A stretch of DNA of 16,491 bases. Origin: SIAJ01 sp036266155. Lineage in GTDB: Bacteria > Planctomycetota > Planctomycetia > Gemmatales > Gemmataceae. The DNA lies in assembly GCA_036266155.1 (NCBI GenBank), contig DATANR010000126.1, positions 1-16,491 of the forward strand, given 5' to 3'. Positions 1 through 6,642 of the stretch are shown piece by piece. A program made the position numbers and the translations under genes. Positions within the stretch are counted from its first letter, which is position 1. Each line of letters begins with the position of its first letter. Below the pieces are notes generated by a model. The model made no database searches and was not told the DNA's origin. It saw only the letters and a program-made list of their open reading frames with translations.

Positions 1-35
1 ATTCCGATGTTGTGCGATAAACACAACATCGGAAT
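1..35. repeat. perfect 14-bp inverted repeat (hairpin) at window edge
   Basis: Positions 1-14 (ATTCCGATGTTGTG) and 22-35 (CACAACATCGGAAT) are perfect reverse complements around a 7-nt loop. No T-run follows on either side inside the window, so it is not a classical intrinsic terminator on the plus strand. It lies 40 bp before the preferred ATG of the first gene and could be an operator, the end of an upstream transcript, or part of a larger repeat cut by the window edge. Confidence 0.7.
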
Positions 36-74
36 GTTATGCCACGTCAGCCACGTCAAACCGGAGCGCTGCCA

Positions 75-665
75 ATGCTCGTCCTCCGCTGCATGAAGGT
101 CGGCTGTGTGTTCATTACGCTCGTCGGCGTTGGTTTCTTCGTCAGCTTGCTCGTGGAAATGGTGCCCGCCCTATTTGACGTCGTCGACTTCCTCGATCAA
201 ATCGAAAAGTGGTCGTGGAACGCCGAGCGGCCACTTTTCATATTGCTCCTGGGTGTCATCGGATGCAGCCTATGCTGCCTGGCTGAGCGATTTGTCCCGC
301 GCGGAGCGTCGCCGCTTGAACAAGATTACGGCGACAAGCCGCGAAGCGGACGCGTCGACATGTTTGCCCGGCGCCCACATCCACTTTCGATGTTCGTCCT
401 TCGAATCATGAAGCACGGCAGCGCGTACATCGCCATCCTTGGAGTCTTGGCTTTGGCAATGGCTGTGACCGCACTTTTTCAGCCGCGCTTCGTCAACATC
501 AGGTGGACCAAGCGCGAGCGCGAGTGGCTGCAATTATTGACGCCGTCGCTTATCGTCATGGTCCTGAGCGCAATCGCCTACAGCACGTGCTGTCTCGCCC
601 AGTGGTCGACAGTCCGGCGGCGAGTGTCGGTGGAGCGACGCGATCAAGAGGACCAAGGGCAGTAG
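75..665 (+). CDS. small four-helix membrane protein with internal duplication
   Basis: I do not recognise a family. The product is 196 aa if it starts at the ATG at 75, which has GGAG at 63-66 with an 8-nt spacer. An in-frame ATG at 39 would add 12 residues but has no ribosome binding site. Four hydrophobic segments are visible (about residues 9-30, 54-70, 117-135 and 156-175). The protein is a tandem repeat of a two-helix unit: residue 1 onward reads MLVLRCMKVG and residue 106 onward reads MFVLRIMKHG, and each unit closes with a CCLA sequence after its second helix (about 67-70 and 172-175). The two halves are joined by a charged loop, and the C-terminus is basic and hydrophilic. It is probably an inner-membrane protein of unknown role. 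It stands alone, convergent with the next gene. Confidence 0.7.
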   Translation: MLVLRCMKVGCVFITLVGVGFFVSLLVEMVPALFDVVDFLDQIEKWSWNAERPLFILLLGVIGCSLCCLAERFVPRGASPLEQDYGDKPRSGRVDMFARRPHPLSMFVLRIMKHGSAYIAILGVLALAMAVTALFQPRFVNIRWTKREREWLQLLTPSLIVMVLSAIAYSTCCLAQWSTVRRRVSVERRDQEDQGQ

Positions 666-668
666 TCG

Positions 669-756
669 AACCACGAATCACACGAATCACACGAATCACA
701 CGAAAAAGACGTCGATCAATAGCGTCTTTTTCGTGTGATTCGTGTTTTTCGTGGTT
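669..756. terminator. bidirectional hairpin with triple direct repeat between convergent genes
   Basis: Positions 689-711 and 723-745 form a perfect 23-bp stem with an 11-nt loop. The left arm has A5 and the right arm has T5 near the loop. The left side also carries three back-to-back copies of CACGAATCA (672-680, 681-689, 690-698) followed by the variant CACGAAAAA. The right arm carries only one matching copy plus a variant, ending in CGTGGTT, the complement of AACCACG at the left end. Placement 4 bp after one stop codon and 11 bp from the opposing one fits a terminator serving both convergent genes. The repeat style also suggests a dispersed extragenic palindrome. Confidence 0.65.
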
Positions 757-766
757 ACATCTGCGC

Positions 767-1774
767 TTACCAATGCCCGTGTCGATGATGATGGACCCAG
801 CGGCCGCCACCCCATCCCATCCCGCCACTACCGCCAGTGTCGGCGCCGGCCGTCACGGTAACGGTCGCCGTGATCGTGCTGGTCGTCGTATCCGTCGCGG
901 TCACTGTCTGGCTACCGGCTGTGTTCAAGGTCACCGAGAATTTGTGCACGCCGTTGTCGGCAGCGGTGAACGTGTAGTCAGCCGGCAGCACGGCCGCGGT
1001 GTCGGAACTCGTCAGATGGACCGCGCCCGTGTAGTTCCGAACTGGATGATTGCTTGCGTCCAGAGCGACCACGACGAAGTCGGTCGCGGTTCCGGTTTCC
1101 GCGTTGCGAAGGGCGATCACGCGGAAGTGCGTGGCCGCCGGCGCGGGCGTCACATTGAGATCGACCGTTCCGGTGATGGTCGCCGTGGTCGTATCGGTCG
1201 CCGTGAGCGTCTGCGTTCCGTCAGCGCCCGGCGTGATCGTGAACGTGTGCCGTCCGCGATCGTCGGCCGTGAATGTGTAATCAGCCGGCATCGTGGCGGC
1301 CGCGTCGGTGTCGGTCAGGCGAACGGTTCCGGTGTAATCGCGGACCGGATGGTTCGACGCATCCAGTGCGGTGACGGTCACGTTGGTTGTCTCGCCCGTG
1401 TGCGGATCGAGTTGCGTGCGGATGTCGAAGTGCGTGGCAACGGCCGACGTTGTGCTGTCGGAGCCGCCAGACCAATCACCCCATGAACCACCGCCGCAGC
1501 CTCCCATCGGCGGCGGAGGCGTGCCGGGATCACCCGTCGTGCCACCCATCGAATCGGTGCCGTCCGTAGGGATCGGCGGATCGGCCATGCGTGCCACGCC
1601 GAAGCCCATTGGCCCACCGAAGGAATAGAAGAACGCAAAGCCGCCGTGACTGGGCGTCACGCGGTCGGAAAGCCCTTCGATACGGAGGCGTGCGGCCGCT
1701 GGTCGCGGATTGCCTGGCTGTCGGGGATAATCGAGTTGGCGGCGCAACCAGAGAAACCAGCTGGAAAGCGACAT
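767..1774 (-). CDS. secreted protein with planctomycete N-terminal motif and two Ig-like domains
   Basis: The ATG at 1774 is chosen because AGGAG sits six bases upstream, and because the protein then begins MSLSSWFLWLRRQL, the usual basic and hydrophobic start of planctomycete surface proteins. That start gives 335 aa; the open frame extends to an ATG at 1888 with no such support. Residues 29-42 read RLRIEGLSDRVTPS, a variant of the RLxxExLEDRxxP motif found near the N-terminus of many exported planctomycete proteins. Residues about 55-107 are a Gly/Pro-rich linker. Two Ig-like beta-sandwich repeats follow (about 113-208 and 214-309), each with ALDASNHPVR, YTG, PADYTFTA and TQT/SQT-VTATDTTT-type strands. 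The C-terminal tail is rich in Gly, Trp and His (HHHRHGHW). It is probably cell-surface or extracellular with an adhesive or structural role; no catalytic domain is seen. Confidence 0.82.
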   Translation of the reverse strand: MSLSSWFLWLRRQLDYPRQPGNPRPAAARLRIEGLSDRVTPSHGGFAFFYSFGGPMGFGVARMADPPIPTDGTDSMGGTTGDPGTPPPPMGGCGGGSWGDWSGGSDSTTSAVATHFDIRTQLDPHTGETTNVTVTALDASNHPVRDYTGTVRLTDTDAAATMPADYTFTADDRGRHTFTITPGADGTQTLTATDTTTATITGTVDLNVTPAPAATHFRVIALRNAETGTATDFVVVALDASNHPVRNYTGAVHLTSSDTAAVLPADYTFTAADNGVHKFSVTLNTAGSQTVTATDTTTSTITATVTVTAGADTGGSGGMGWGGGRWVHHHRHGHW

Positions 1775-1786
1775 GGACGTCTCCTG

Positions 1787-1840
1787 AAAAAAGCTCGCGG
1801 ACGCTGTCGACGCTCCCTCAAGCATCGACAGCAGTCCGCG
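1787..1840 (-). promoter_or_regulatory. terminator-like hairpin in the leader of the Ig-like gene
   Basis: On the minus strand a GC-rich stem forms between 1840-1825 and 1810-1796: 15 pairs with one bulged base (1833) and a 14-nt loop. Three bases later come six T residues (1792-1787), and then AGGAG (1785-1781) and the ATG at 1774. This is the shape of an intrinsic terminator placed directly before a ribosome binding site. It could be an attenuator of the gene at 767-1774, or the end of an unseen minus-strand transcript starting in the 1841-2060 gap. No alternative antiterminator stem or riboswitch fold was recognised by eye. The gap from 1841 to 2010 holds no gene that I can support. Confidence 0.5.
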
Positions 1841-2010
1841 ATTGTGAAAAGGATTGAACCCAACCGTCGCGGCTCGTCGGTGGAGCAATCCTGCTCACCC
1901 AACTAATCGCGATTGGCGCGCAGAGGCGGGCGCGGCCTCATCGATTTTTCATGCGCGTCCATGAGGACGTGTGTTTGCTGCCGCGCAATGGCCCACCAGC
2001 CAAACGAACC

Positions 2011-2040
2011 TTTACAACGAATCGCGGAACCGAGTACAAA
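2011..2040 (+). promoter_or_regulatory. candidate sigma70-type promoter for the metallophosphoesterase
   Basis: TTTACA (2011-2016, five of six matches to the -35 consensus) and TACAAA (2035-2040, four of six to the -10) are 18 bp apart. The -10 lies 22 bp before the ATG at 2063, predicting a short leader. This placement also argues for the ATG at 2063 over the upstream in-frame ATGs at 1913, 1961 and 1988, which precede or overlap the promoter. Confidence 0.4.
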
Positions 2041-2062
2041 TCAGCGTGATCCCGGAGCGAAC

Positions 2063-2881
2063 ATGAATCGCCGGCAGTTTGTGCGACGTTCCATTCTTTC
2101 CAGCCCCTTCGTGCTCGGCGGCACAATGGGCTATGCACGCTACATCGAACGCCATGCGGTGGAAGTCGTCGAGCAGGAATTGAACCTCGGCCTTGAGTCG
2201 CCGTTGACGGTCGCCCTGCTCGGCGATTTTCACTTCGACCCGCTGTTCGAAGTCGATTACATCGAAACCGTCGTGGCCAAGGTCAACGCGACCAACCCGG
2301 ACCTGATCTTACTTGGCGGCGACTACGTGTCGCACTCGGCGAATCGCCTACAGGCGCTGGTGGACGTGCTTGCGACCGCAAAGGCCCGGCTCGGCACTTT
2401 CGGCATCCTGGGAAACCACGAATTCTGGATGGCGAACCATGCCACCGGGGCCGACGCCATCGCCAACGTACTCGATAAAGCCGGCATTCGCATATTGCGC
2501 AACGAGAGCGTGCCGATCCCCGGCGTGCCGGATTGCTATCTGACGGGCTTCGAGAGCTTTTGGTCCGGCAATCCGAATTCGAAATCGCTTGAGGCGACGC
2601 CGACGCATGCACGGCATCTGGTGCTCGCGCACGAGCCGGACTCGTTCGACAAGCTGACCGATCCGCGCATCGTACTTCAGATGTCCGGCCACACGCACGG
2701 GGGGCAAATCCGCGTGCCATTCGCCGGCGCGATCATTCTGCCAACTTGGGGCAAGAAGTACGAAGCCGGCCTGTACGAACGCGGCACACAACGCCTGTAT
2801 GTGAACCGCGGCATCGGCACGGTCGGCCAGCATTATCGCCTCAACTGCCGGCCGGAGATTACACTGTTTCGATTGAGGTGA
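2063..2881 (+). CDS. Tat-exported YkuE-type metallophosphoesterase
   Basis: A calcineurin-like phosphoesterase of 272 aa. The ATG at 2063 has GGAG five bases upstream and opens with MNRRQFVRRSILSS, a twin-arginine signal (Arg3-Arg4) followed by a hydrophobic stretch, so export in folded form is expected. The metal-binding motifs are complete and in order: GDFHFD (Asp55, His57), GGDYV (Asp87), GNHE (Asn118, His119), LAHEPD (His190) and GHTHGGQI (His210, His212). The GDxH / GNHE / GHTHGGQ set and the length match the YkuE group of dinuclear-metal phosphodiesterases, for which lipid or cell-envelope phosphoesters are the known or proposed substrates. The exact substrate here cannot be told. It is followed by a DinB-like gene on the same strand 116 bp away, with an inverted-repeat element starting at the last base of its stop codon. 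Confidence 0.9.
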   Translation: MNRRQFVRRSILSSPFVLGGTMGYARYIERHAVEVVEQELNLGLESPLTVALLGDFHFDPLFEVDYIETVVAKVNATNPDLILLGGDYVSHSANRLQALVDVLATAKARLGTFGILGNHEFWMANHATGADAIANVLDKAGIRILRNESVPIPGVPDCYLTGFESFWSGNPNSKSLEATPTHARHLVLAHEPDSFDKLTDPRIVLQMSGHTHGGQIRVPFAGAIILPTWGKKYEAGLYERGTQRLYVNRGIGTVGQHYRLNCRPEITLFRLR

Positions 2882-2983
2882 GTAGCCTTCTCGCTCCGCG
2901 AGAAGTAAGCAAGGCCCCGCTGTTGGGTTCGACGATTTTTAATGCCCAAGCCTGCTCGCTTCTCGCGGAGCGAGAAGGCTACT
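2881..2983. repeat. 103-bp element with perfect 25-bp terminal inverted repeats
   Basis: Positions 2881-2905 and 2959-2983 are perfect reverse complements (AGTAGCCTTC...GAGAAG against CTTCTC...AAGGCTACT) around a 53-bp centre. Each arm is itself nearly palindromic: CTTCTCGC and GCGAGAAG flank a 3-nt loop. The left arm starts at the last base of the phosphoesterase stop codon, and the right arm ends six bases before the GGAG of the next gene. It has the look of a paired REP (BIME-like) element or a very short non-autonomous MITE. I see no clear target-site duplication. In RNA it would form a long hairpin between the two genes. Confidence 0.75.
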
Positions 2984-2997
2984 TTCTTGGAGCCATG

Positions 2998-3444
2998 ATG
3001 CCCGTCTCCGCCGAATTCGCCGAGAGTAATCGCACGCAAACAGAACGCCTGCGGCACCTCGTGAAGCAACTCGACGCCGCCAAACTTGCGTTGCGACTGC
3101 CGAACGGATGGACGGTCGCCGGTGCACTCGGCCACGTCGCTTTCTGGGATCGCCAACGACTCTGCTTGATGCGGTCGTGGGCAGCAGGCGTTGATTGCAC
3201 GGGTGGCTACGCGGGCGAGGTGTTCAATGCTGCGCTGCAGCCGCTTTTGGAATTGATTCCGCATGATCAGATCGGAGCCGTCGCGATCCGGACGGCGGAA
3301 GAGGTCGATGCGTTTCTGCTCGAGGTTCCCGACGCGGTGGTAGCCGCGGCGCTCGCGCGGCCGGATGCGCCGAATCTCGACCGCGGATCGCATCGCGAAG
3401 GACATCTCGATCAGATCGAACGAGCACTCGCCGCGGCAGGCTAG
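2998..3444 (+). CDS. DinB-like / mycothiol-transferase-fold protein
   Basis: A 148-aa protein from the ATG at 2998, which has GGAG (2989-2992) at a 5-nt spacing; the overlapping ATG at 2995 would be too close. The frame is open further upstream, but that part runs through the inverted-repeat element and the phosphoesterase gene, so it is unlikely to be translated. The sequence fits the four-helix DinB/DUF664-like fold: an N-terminal helix (ERLRHLVKQLD), the signature PNGWTVAGALGHVAFWDRQ with the first metal-site histidine, a central helix, and a C-terminal HREGHLDQIERAL carrying the H-x3-H pair. Family members bind a divalent metal and often act as thiol-dependent transferases or damage-inducible proteins of unknown activity. 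The specific reaction cannot be assigned. The stop codon overlaps that of the convergent gene. Confidence 0.8.
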   Translation: MPVSAEFAESNRTQTERLRHLVKQLDAAKLALRLPNGWTVAGALGHVAFWDRQRLCLMRSWAAGVDCTGGYAGEVFNAALQPLLELIPHDQIGAVAIRTAEEVDAFLLEVPDAVVAAALARPDAPNLDRGSHREGHLDQIERALAAAG

Positions 3445-3686
3445 CGCTGAACGAGTTGCTCGCGTGGCGGTCCCACCCACCAGCGCCACACGCTCAGGCC
3501 CAGGAACAACGGCACGAAGGCGGCCATTGCCGCGAGGCGCACGTACGCATCCTCGCGTTCATTCGCATACAGTTCCGAGTCCGACATGGAGTTGAGTCGG
3601 ATGACGTAGGGAAGAAGCACAAATTGCGAGGCTGCCAGAAGCAGCCAGACCAGGACCGGCACGTGTTGCAATGCCCGACGGAACAT
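3441..3686 (-). CDS. small two-helix membrane protein
   Basis: No family is recognised. The product is 81 aa, with hydrophobic helices at about residues 9-31 (VPVLVWLLLAASQFVLLPYVI) and 50-68 (VRLAAMAAFVPLFLGLSVW), an acidic loop between them (SDSELYANERED), and a short tail with WRWWVGPP. The open frame does not lie opposite another gene, which supports it as real. The start ATG at 3686 has only a weak purine-rich upstream (GAAG). It is convergent with the DinB-like gene, the two stop codons sharing the palindrome CTAG (3441-3444), and divergent from the large secreted protein. The intervening region holds the 11-bp repeat array, so it could share control with that gene. Confidence 0.65.
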   Translation of the reverse strand: MFRRALQHVPVLVWLLLAASQFVLLPYVIRLNSMSDSELYANEREDAYVRLAAMAAFVPLFLGLSVWRWWVGPPREQLVQR

Positions 3687-3755
3687 CTTCGAACTCGCAG
3701 TCGTTATTCAGCTTTCATTTCATTGCACATTTGTCGATCGTTTGCGCGCTGAAAA

Positions 3756-3827
3756 TTGCGTTCAGATTGCGTTCAAGTTTCGTTCAGAATTCGTTCGGGG
3801 GTGTGTGCCTTTCTGAACGAAACGCAA
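3756..3827 (+). promoter_or_regulatory. four-copy 11-bp direct repeat with Pho-box-like geometry plus an inverted copy
   Basis: Four 11-bp units follow one another without gaps (3756-3766, 3767-3777, 3778-3788, 3789-3799). Their 7-bp cores are GCGTTCA, GCGTTCA, TCGTTCA and TCGTTCG, separated by 4-bp spacers GATT, AGTT and GAAT. An exact reverse complement of unit 3 lies at 3812-3822 and is extended by CGCAA to 3827. Seven-bp direct repeats with 4-bp AT-rich spacers at one helical turn are the known geometry of PhoB/PhoP (OmpR-family) sites, and the GTTCA core resembles the actinobacterial PHO-box unit. It sits in the 240-bp divergent gap (3687-3926), 127 bp before the secreted-protein ATG and 69 bp from the small membrane protein. 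The regulator's identity is inference. Confidence 0.55.
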
Positions 3828-3926
3828 ACTCATCGGCCGCGCGACACGACCCGGCGGGTGACCGCTCGCTTAAGTGCTTGCGGCATGATAGCATGGGTCG
3901 ACCGGCAACCAAAGAAGGGTTTTCCC

Positions 3927-6635
3927 ATGCGCACGCTGCTTGCGTTTTTCGTTTCCACCGTGCCATTGACCGCGGCCGACAAACCGCCGGTGTACGTATG
4001 GCTCGAAGCCGAGTGGTTCAGCGGCGTCAGCGGCTCGTACGCCTACTGGCCGGACACGACGAAGCCCGCCAAGCCGACCGGCCACTGGGGCATTGCCGGC
4101 CCCGGCATCTCGGCCGAATGGTCGCAGGGCGGTGAAAGCGAATGGAACTCCATCGGCGCGTCGCCGGCGGAGACGAAAGCGGAATGTCACCGCGACTTCG
4201 TCGTGCCGCGGGCCGGCAAGTACCGCGTCTGGGTTCGCTATGTCGATCACCGCAAGAAGACCGAGCCGTTCACTGTCGGCATTCAACAGGGCGCACAATC
4301 GCCGCTCGCGGCCGAGATGGGTGTGAAGCCGGTTGTGCCAGTCAACGACGAGTACCAACTCTACTGGGGCTTCTCTTTTGGTTGGGGCTCGGCCAACTGC
4401 GACTTGCTCGCCGGCAAGGCGCGCGTGTCGCTGACGATCGATAAAGTCGGCGAAGGCTGGCGACAGGTCGATTGCATCCTCATCACCGACGACCTGAACT
4501 ATGTGCCTGTCGGCCGCGAGAAGCCGCCATTCGCGTATCTCAGCGCCTTCGGCGAACACCCCGCCGACGGGGCCGCATGGCGCGGCAGCGCGAAGGACCT
4601 GAAGGTCGGCGCAAGTTGGAAACGCCCACAACTCGCCAGCCGCGAGTTCTCCATGTGGATCGGCGGCCTCGATGCCGACGCCAAGTGGTGGGAGAAGCAG
4701 GATCTCGCCAAGCTGACGCGTGAGGAGCTTCTCTTCGAAATCGGCCCGCCGCGTGACATCAAGGACCAATTTCACAAACAGTTCACCGGCCAAAAGGACA
4801 CGCCGGTGCTCTATTGGCCGGGGCTGGTCGTCGGCAGTTACCTCGGTTCGACGCCCGACCTGTCGCCGGGTAAGCCGATGCGCGTCTGGCTCGAACGCAC
4901 GAAGGCGCCGTTCTACATCCTCACGAATTACGCTTCGGGTGCTTACACGGACAAGAGTGGGCCAGCGACGTACCAGGCATTGACGGGGCCGCTGGCCGAG
5001 CAATTCCTCGGCTACATTCACGGCGAAGCGCTCGGCACCGGCGGCGTCGGCCACGGCGACAAGGCCCTCGGTCCCACGCGCCGCGAGCACATCGATGCGT
5101 TGGGCAAGCGGCTCCTGAAGTCGCAAGCGGAGGATTGGTCGAAGATCTACAAGACGCCGGTTTCCGAAGCGCACATGGCCAAGAGCATCTCGTGTCTGTC
5201 GTGCGAGAGCATCTCGCTCGCCCATCTCTTCCACGAGATCGGCGCCAAGGTCGTCGGCTATGAGGAAGACGCGACGAACATTCACATCCCGATGCGCATC
5301 GCGTTCGAGCGCGGCGCCGCTCGGCAGTATGGCGACGCGTGGATCAACTACGCCAGCGGCAATTTTGGCGACGCCTGCAACTACTTCACGCAGGAGCCGA
5401 TCGTGCCGCGCGGGGCCAAGAGCTGGTTCCATAGCAAGTACGCCATCACCGACGGCGTTACGACGGCGTGGTATCGCAAGATGTACTACCTGAACTATCT
5501 CGGCGGCGCATCGGCCATCTACTGGGAGCAAAGCCTGACCAACCAGTGGATCCTGCCGGGACCGGGCACGCATCCGATTCAATTGTCGCCGTATGGCCGC
5601 GCGACCGAGGATTTTCAGGCGTTTGTCGATCGCTTGCCGGACCGCGGCGAGCCATACACGCCAATTGGCGTGCTGCTCAATTACGGTCACGGCTACGAGC
5701 GCGTCAACAACTACGCCAAGATGCTGACCTACTTCGAAGAGGCGCCCGCCGACCGCGAGCTGCGTGAACTATTCAACGTCTTCTGGCATCCGACTGCGAT
5801 TGTGGAAGGCCAACCGGTCATGCCAGACGTGCAGAGCATGCCCAACGGGAAGTACGGGAACATTTTTGACGTGCTCGTGGACCGGGCGGCAAAAGCGAAG
5901 GCGATCTTCGAATACCCAGTCATCTGGGCGGCGGGCGACGTGGACCTCTCCGGTCCGTGGCCGGGCCTGCTTGAAGATTATGTCAAACGCGGCGGCACGC
6001 TGGTGGTGAACTCCGAGGCGGCACGCGGTAAGTTGCCGGAGCGTTTGCTCGGTTTCAAGCTAAGCGGCTCGTTCGACCCGGCGACACGATGGTCAACCGA
6101 TGACGGACCCATGATTCTGACAACCCCCTACGACGTCGAGCGCGGCGAAATGGCCGGTGCCAAGGCTCTGGCGTGGGCCAGTCCAAAAATCCCGCTGATC
6201 ACAAGGCACCAGGTCGGCGAGGGGTCGGTCATCTTGACGCTTTGTCCGCGAATGATCGGTATGGACGAACGCGCGCATCCGGCGTTGCCGTATCTGATGA
6301 ACGGCCTCACGCATAATCTGCTTCCCATCGAAGTTCGGCGCGCGGACGGCAAGGAAGTGAACGGCGAGATCATGTATCAAGTCAACAAGACGAAAGACGG
6401 CTGGCTGGTCGGTCTCGTGAACAATCGCGGGCTCGACAAGACGCAGAACGGCATCGCCCGCGTCGATCGGCGGGCGTTTGTCGACCTGGTCGTGCGCACG
6501 AAGCTCAACGTGAGCGCGGCGAAGGAGTACACCGAACCGCGCGACTTGACTGTGGAGAAGGGGGCCAATGGCGCTGAGGTGCGTGTCCGTGTGCATCCGG
6601 GGGACGTGCAAGTTGTGTATTTGTCGGTGAAGTAA
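3927..6635 (+). CDS. large secreted carbohydrate-active-enzyme-like protein
   Basis: A 902-aa protein from the ATG at 3927, chosen because it opens with a clean signal peptide (MRTLLAFFVSTVPLTAADKPP, cleavage after about Ala16-Ala17) and has GAAGGG about seven bases upstream; the frame is open back to 3756. Residues about 22-190 look like a beta-sandwich carbohydrate-binding module (VWLEAEWF ... AGKYRVWVRY ... GWRQVDCILIT). Residues about 320-620 look like an alpha/beta barrel of glycoside-hydrolase type, including FYILTNYAS, YGDAWINYASGNF, GGASAIYWEQS and GVLLNYGHGYERV. Residues about 655-800 resemble the glutamine-amidotransferase-like domain that follows the barrel in beta-galactosidase-type enzymes (YPVIWAAGD, YVKRGGTLVV, GEGSVILT). 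A C-terminal beta-domain follows (about 810-902). No GH family or catalytic pair can be fixed by eye. A CLSCES pair (423-426) could form a disulfide. The next gene starts 7 bp downstream. Confidence 0.72.
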   Translation: MRTLLAFFVSTVPLTAADKPPVYVWLEAEWFSGVSGSYAYWPDTTKPAKPTGHWGIAGPGISAEWSQGGESEWNSIGASPAETKAECHRDFVVPRAGKYRVWVRYVDHRKKTEPFTVGIQQGAQSPLAAEMGVKPVVPVNDEYQLYWGFSFGWGSANCDLLAGKARVSLTIDKVGEGWRQVDCILITDDLNYVPVGREKPPFAYLSAFGEHPADGAAWRGSAKDLKVGASWKRPQLASREFSMWIGGLDADAKWWEKQDLAKLTREELLFEIGPPRDIKDQFHKQFTGQKDTPVLYWPGLVVGSYLGSTPDLSPGKPMRVWLERTKAPFYILTNYASGAYTDKSGPATYQALTGPLAEQFLGYIHGEALGTGGVGHGDKALGPTRREHIDALGKRLLKSQAEDWSKIYKTPVSEAHMAKSISCLSCESISLAHLFHEIGAKVVGYEEDATNIHIPMRIAFERGAARQYGDAWINYASGNFGDACNYFTQEPIVPRGAKSWFHSKYAITDGVTTAWYRKMYYLNYLGGASAIYWEQSLTNQWILPGPGTHPIQLSPYGRATEDFQAFVDRLPDRGEPYTPIGVLLNYGHGYERVNNYAKMLTYFEEAPADRELRELFNVFWHPTAIVEGQPVMPDVQSMPNGKYGNIFDVLVDRAAKAKAIFEYPVIWAAGDVDLSGPWPGLLEDYVKRGGTLVVNSEAARGKLPERLLGFKLSGSFDPATRWSTDDGPMILTTPYDVERGEMAGAKALAWASPKIPLITRHQVGEGSVILTLCPRMIGMDERAHPALPYLMNGLTHNLLPIEVRRADGKEVNGEIMYQVNKTKDGWLVGLVNNRGLDKTQNGIARVDRRAFVDLVVRTKLNVSAAKEYTEPRDLTVEKGANGAEVRVRVHPGDVQVVYLSVK

Positions 6636-6642
6636 ACGGAAC

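Noticed and set aside
672..756. Possible CRISPR-like repeat
   Set aside because: The 9-bp units are contiguous with no spacers, and no cas genes are near; a palindromic repeat explains them.
503..1486. 327-codon open frame on the plus strand
   Set aside because: It runs through the hairpin at 669-756 and opposite the Ig-like gene, and its product is Arg/Gly-rich without motifs.
2881..2983. Insertion sequence remnant
   Set aside because: No transposase fragment fits in the 53-bp centre and no clear target duplication is seen, so only a REP- or MITE-like element can be claimed.
2746..2997. N-terminal extension of the DinB-like gene
   Set aside because: The extension overlaps the phosphoesterase gene in another frame and reads through the 25-bp inverted repeats. 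GGAG before the ATG at 2998 gives a normal start.
3870..5690. 606-codon open frame on the minus strand
   Set aside because: It lies wholly opposite the secreted-protein gene, which has a signal peptide, ribosome binding site and protein-like domains. The antisense translation is low-complexity and rich in Arg, Val and Ala, as expected for a shadow frame in GC-rich DNA.
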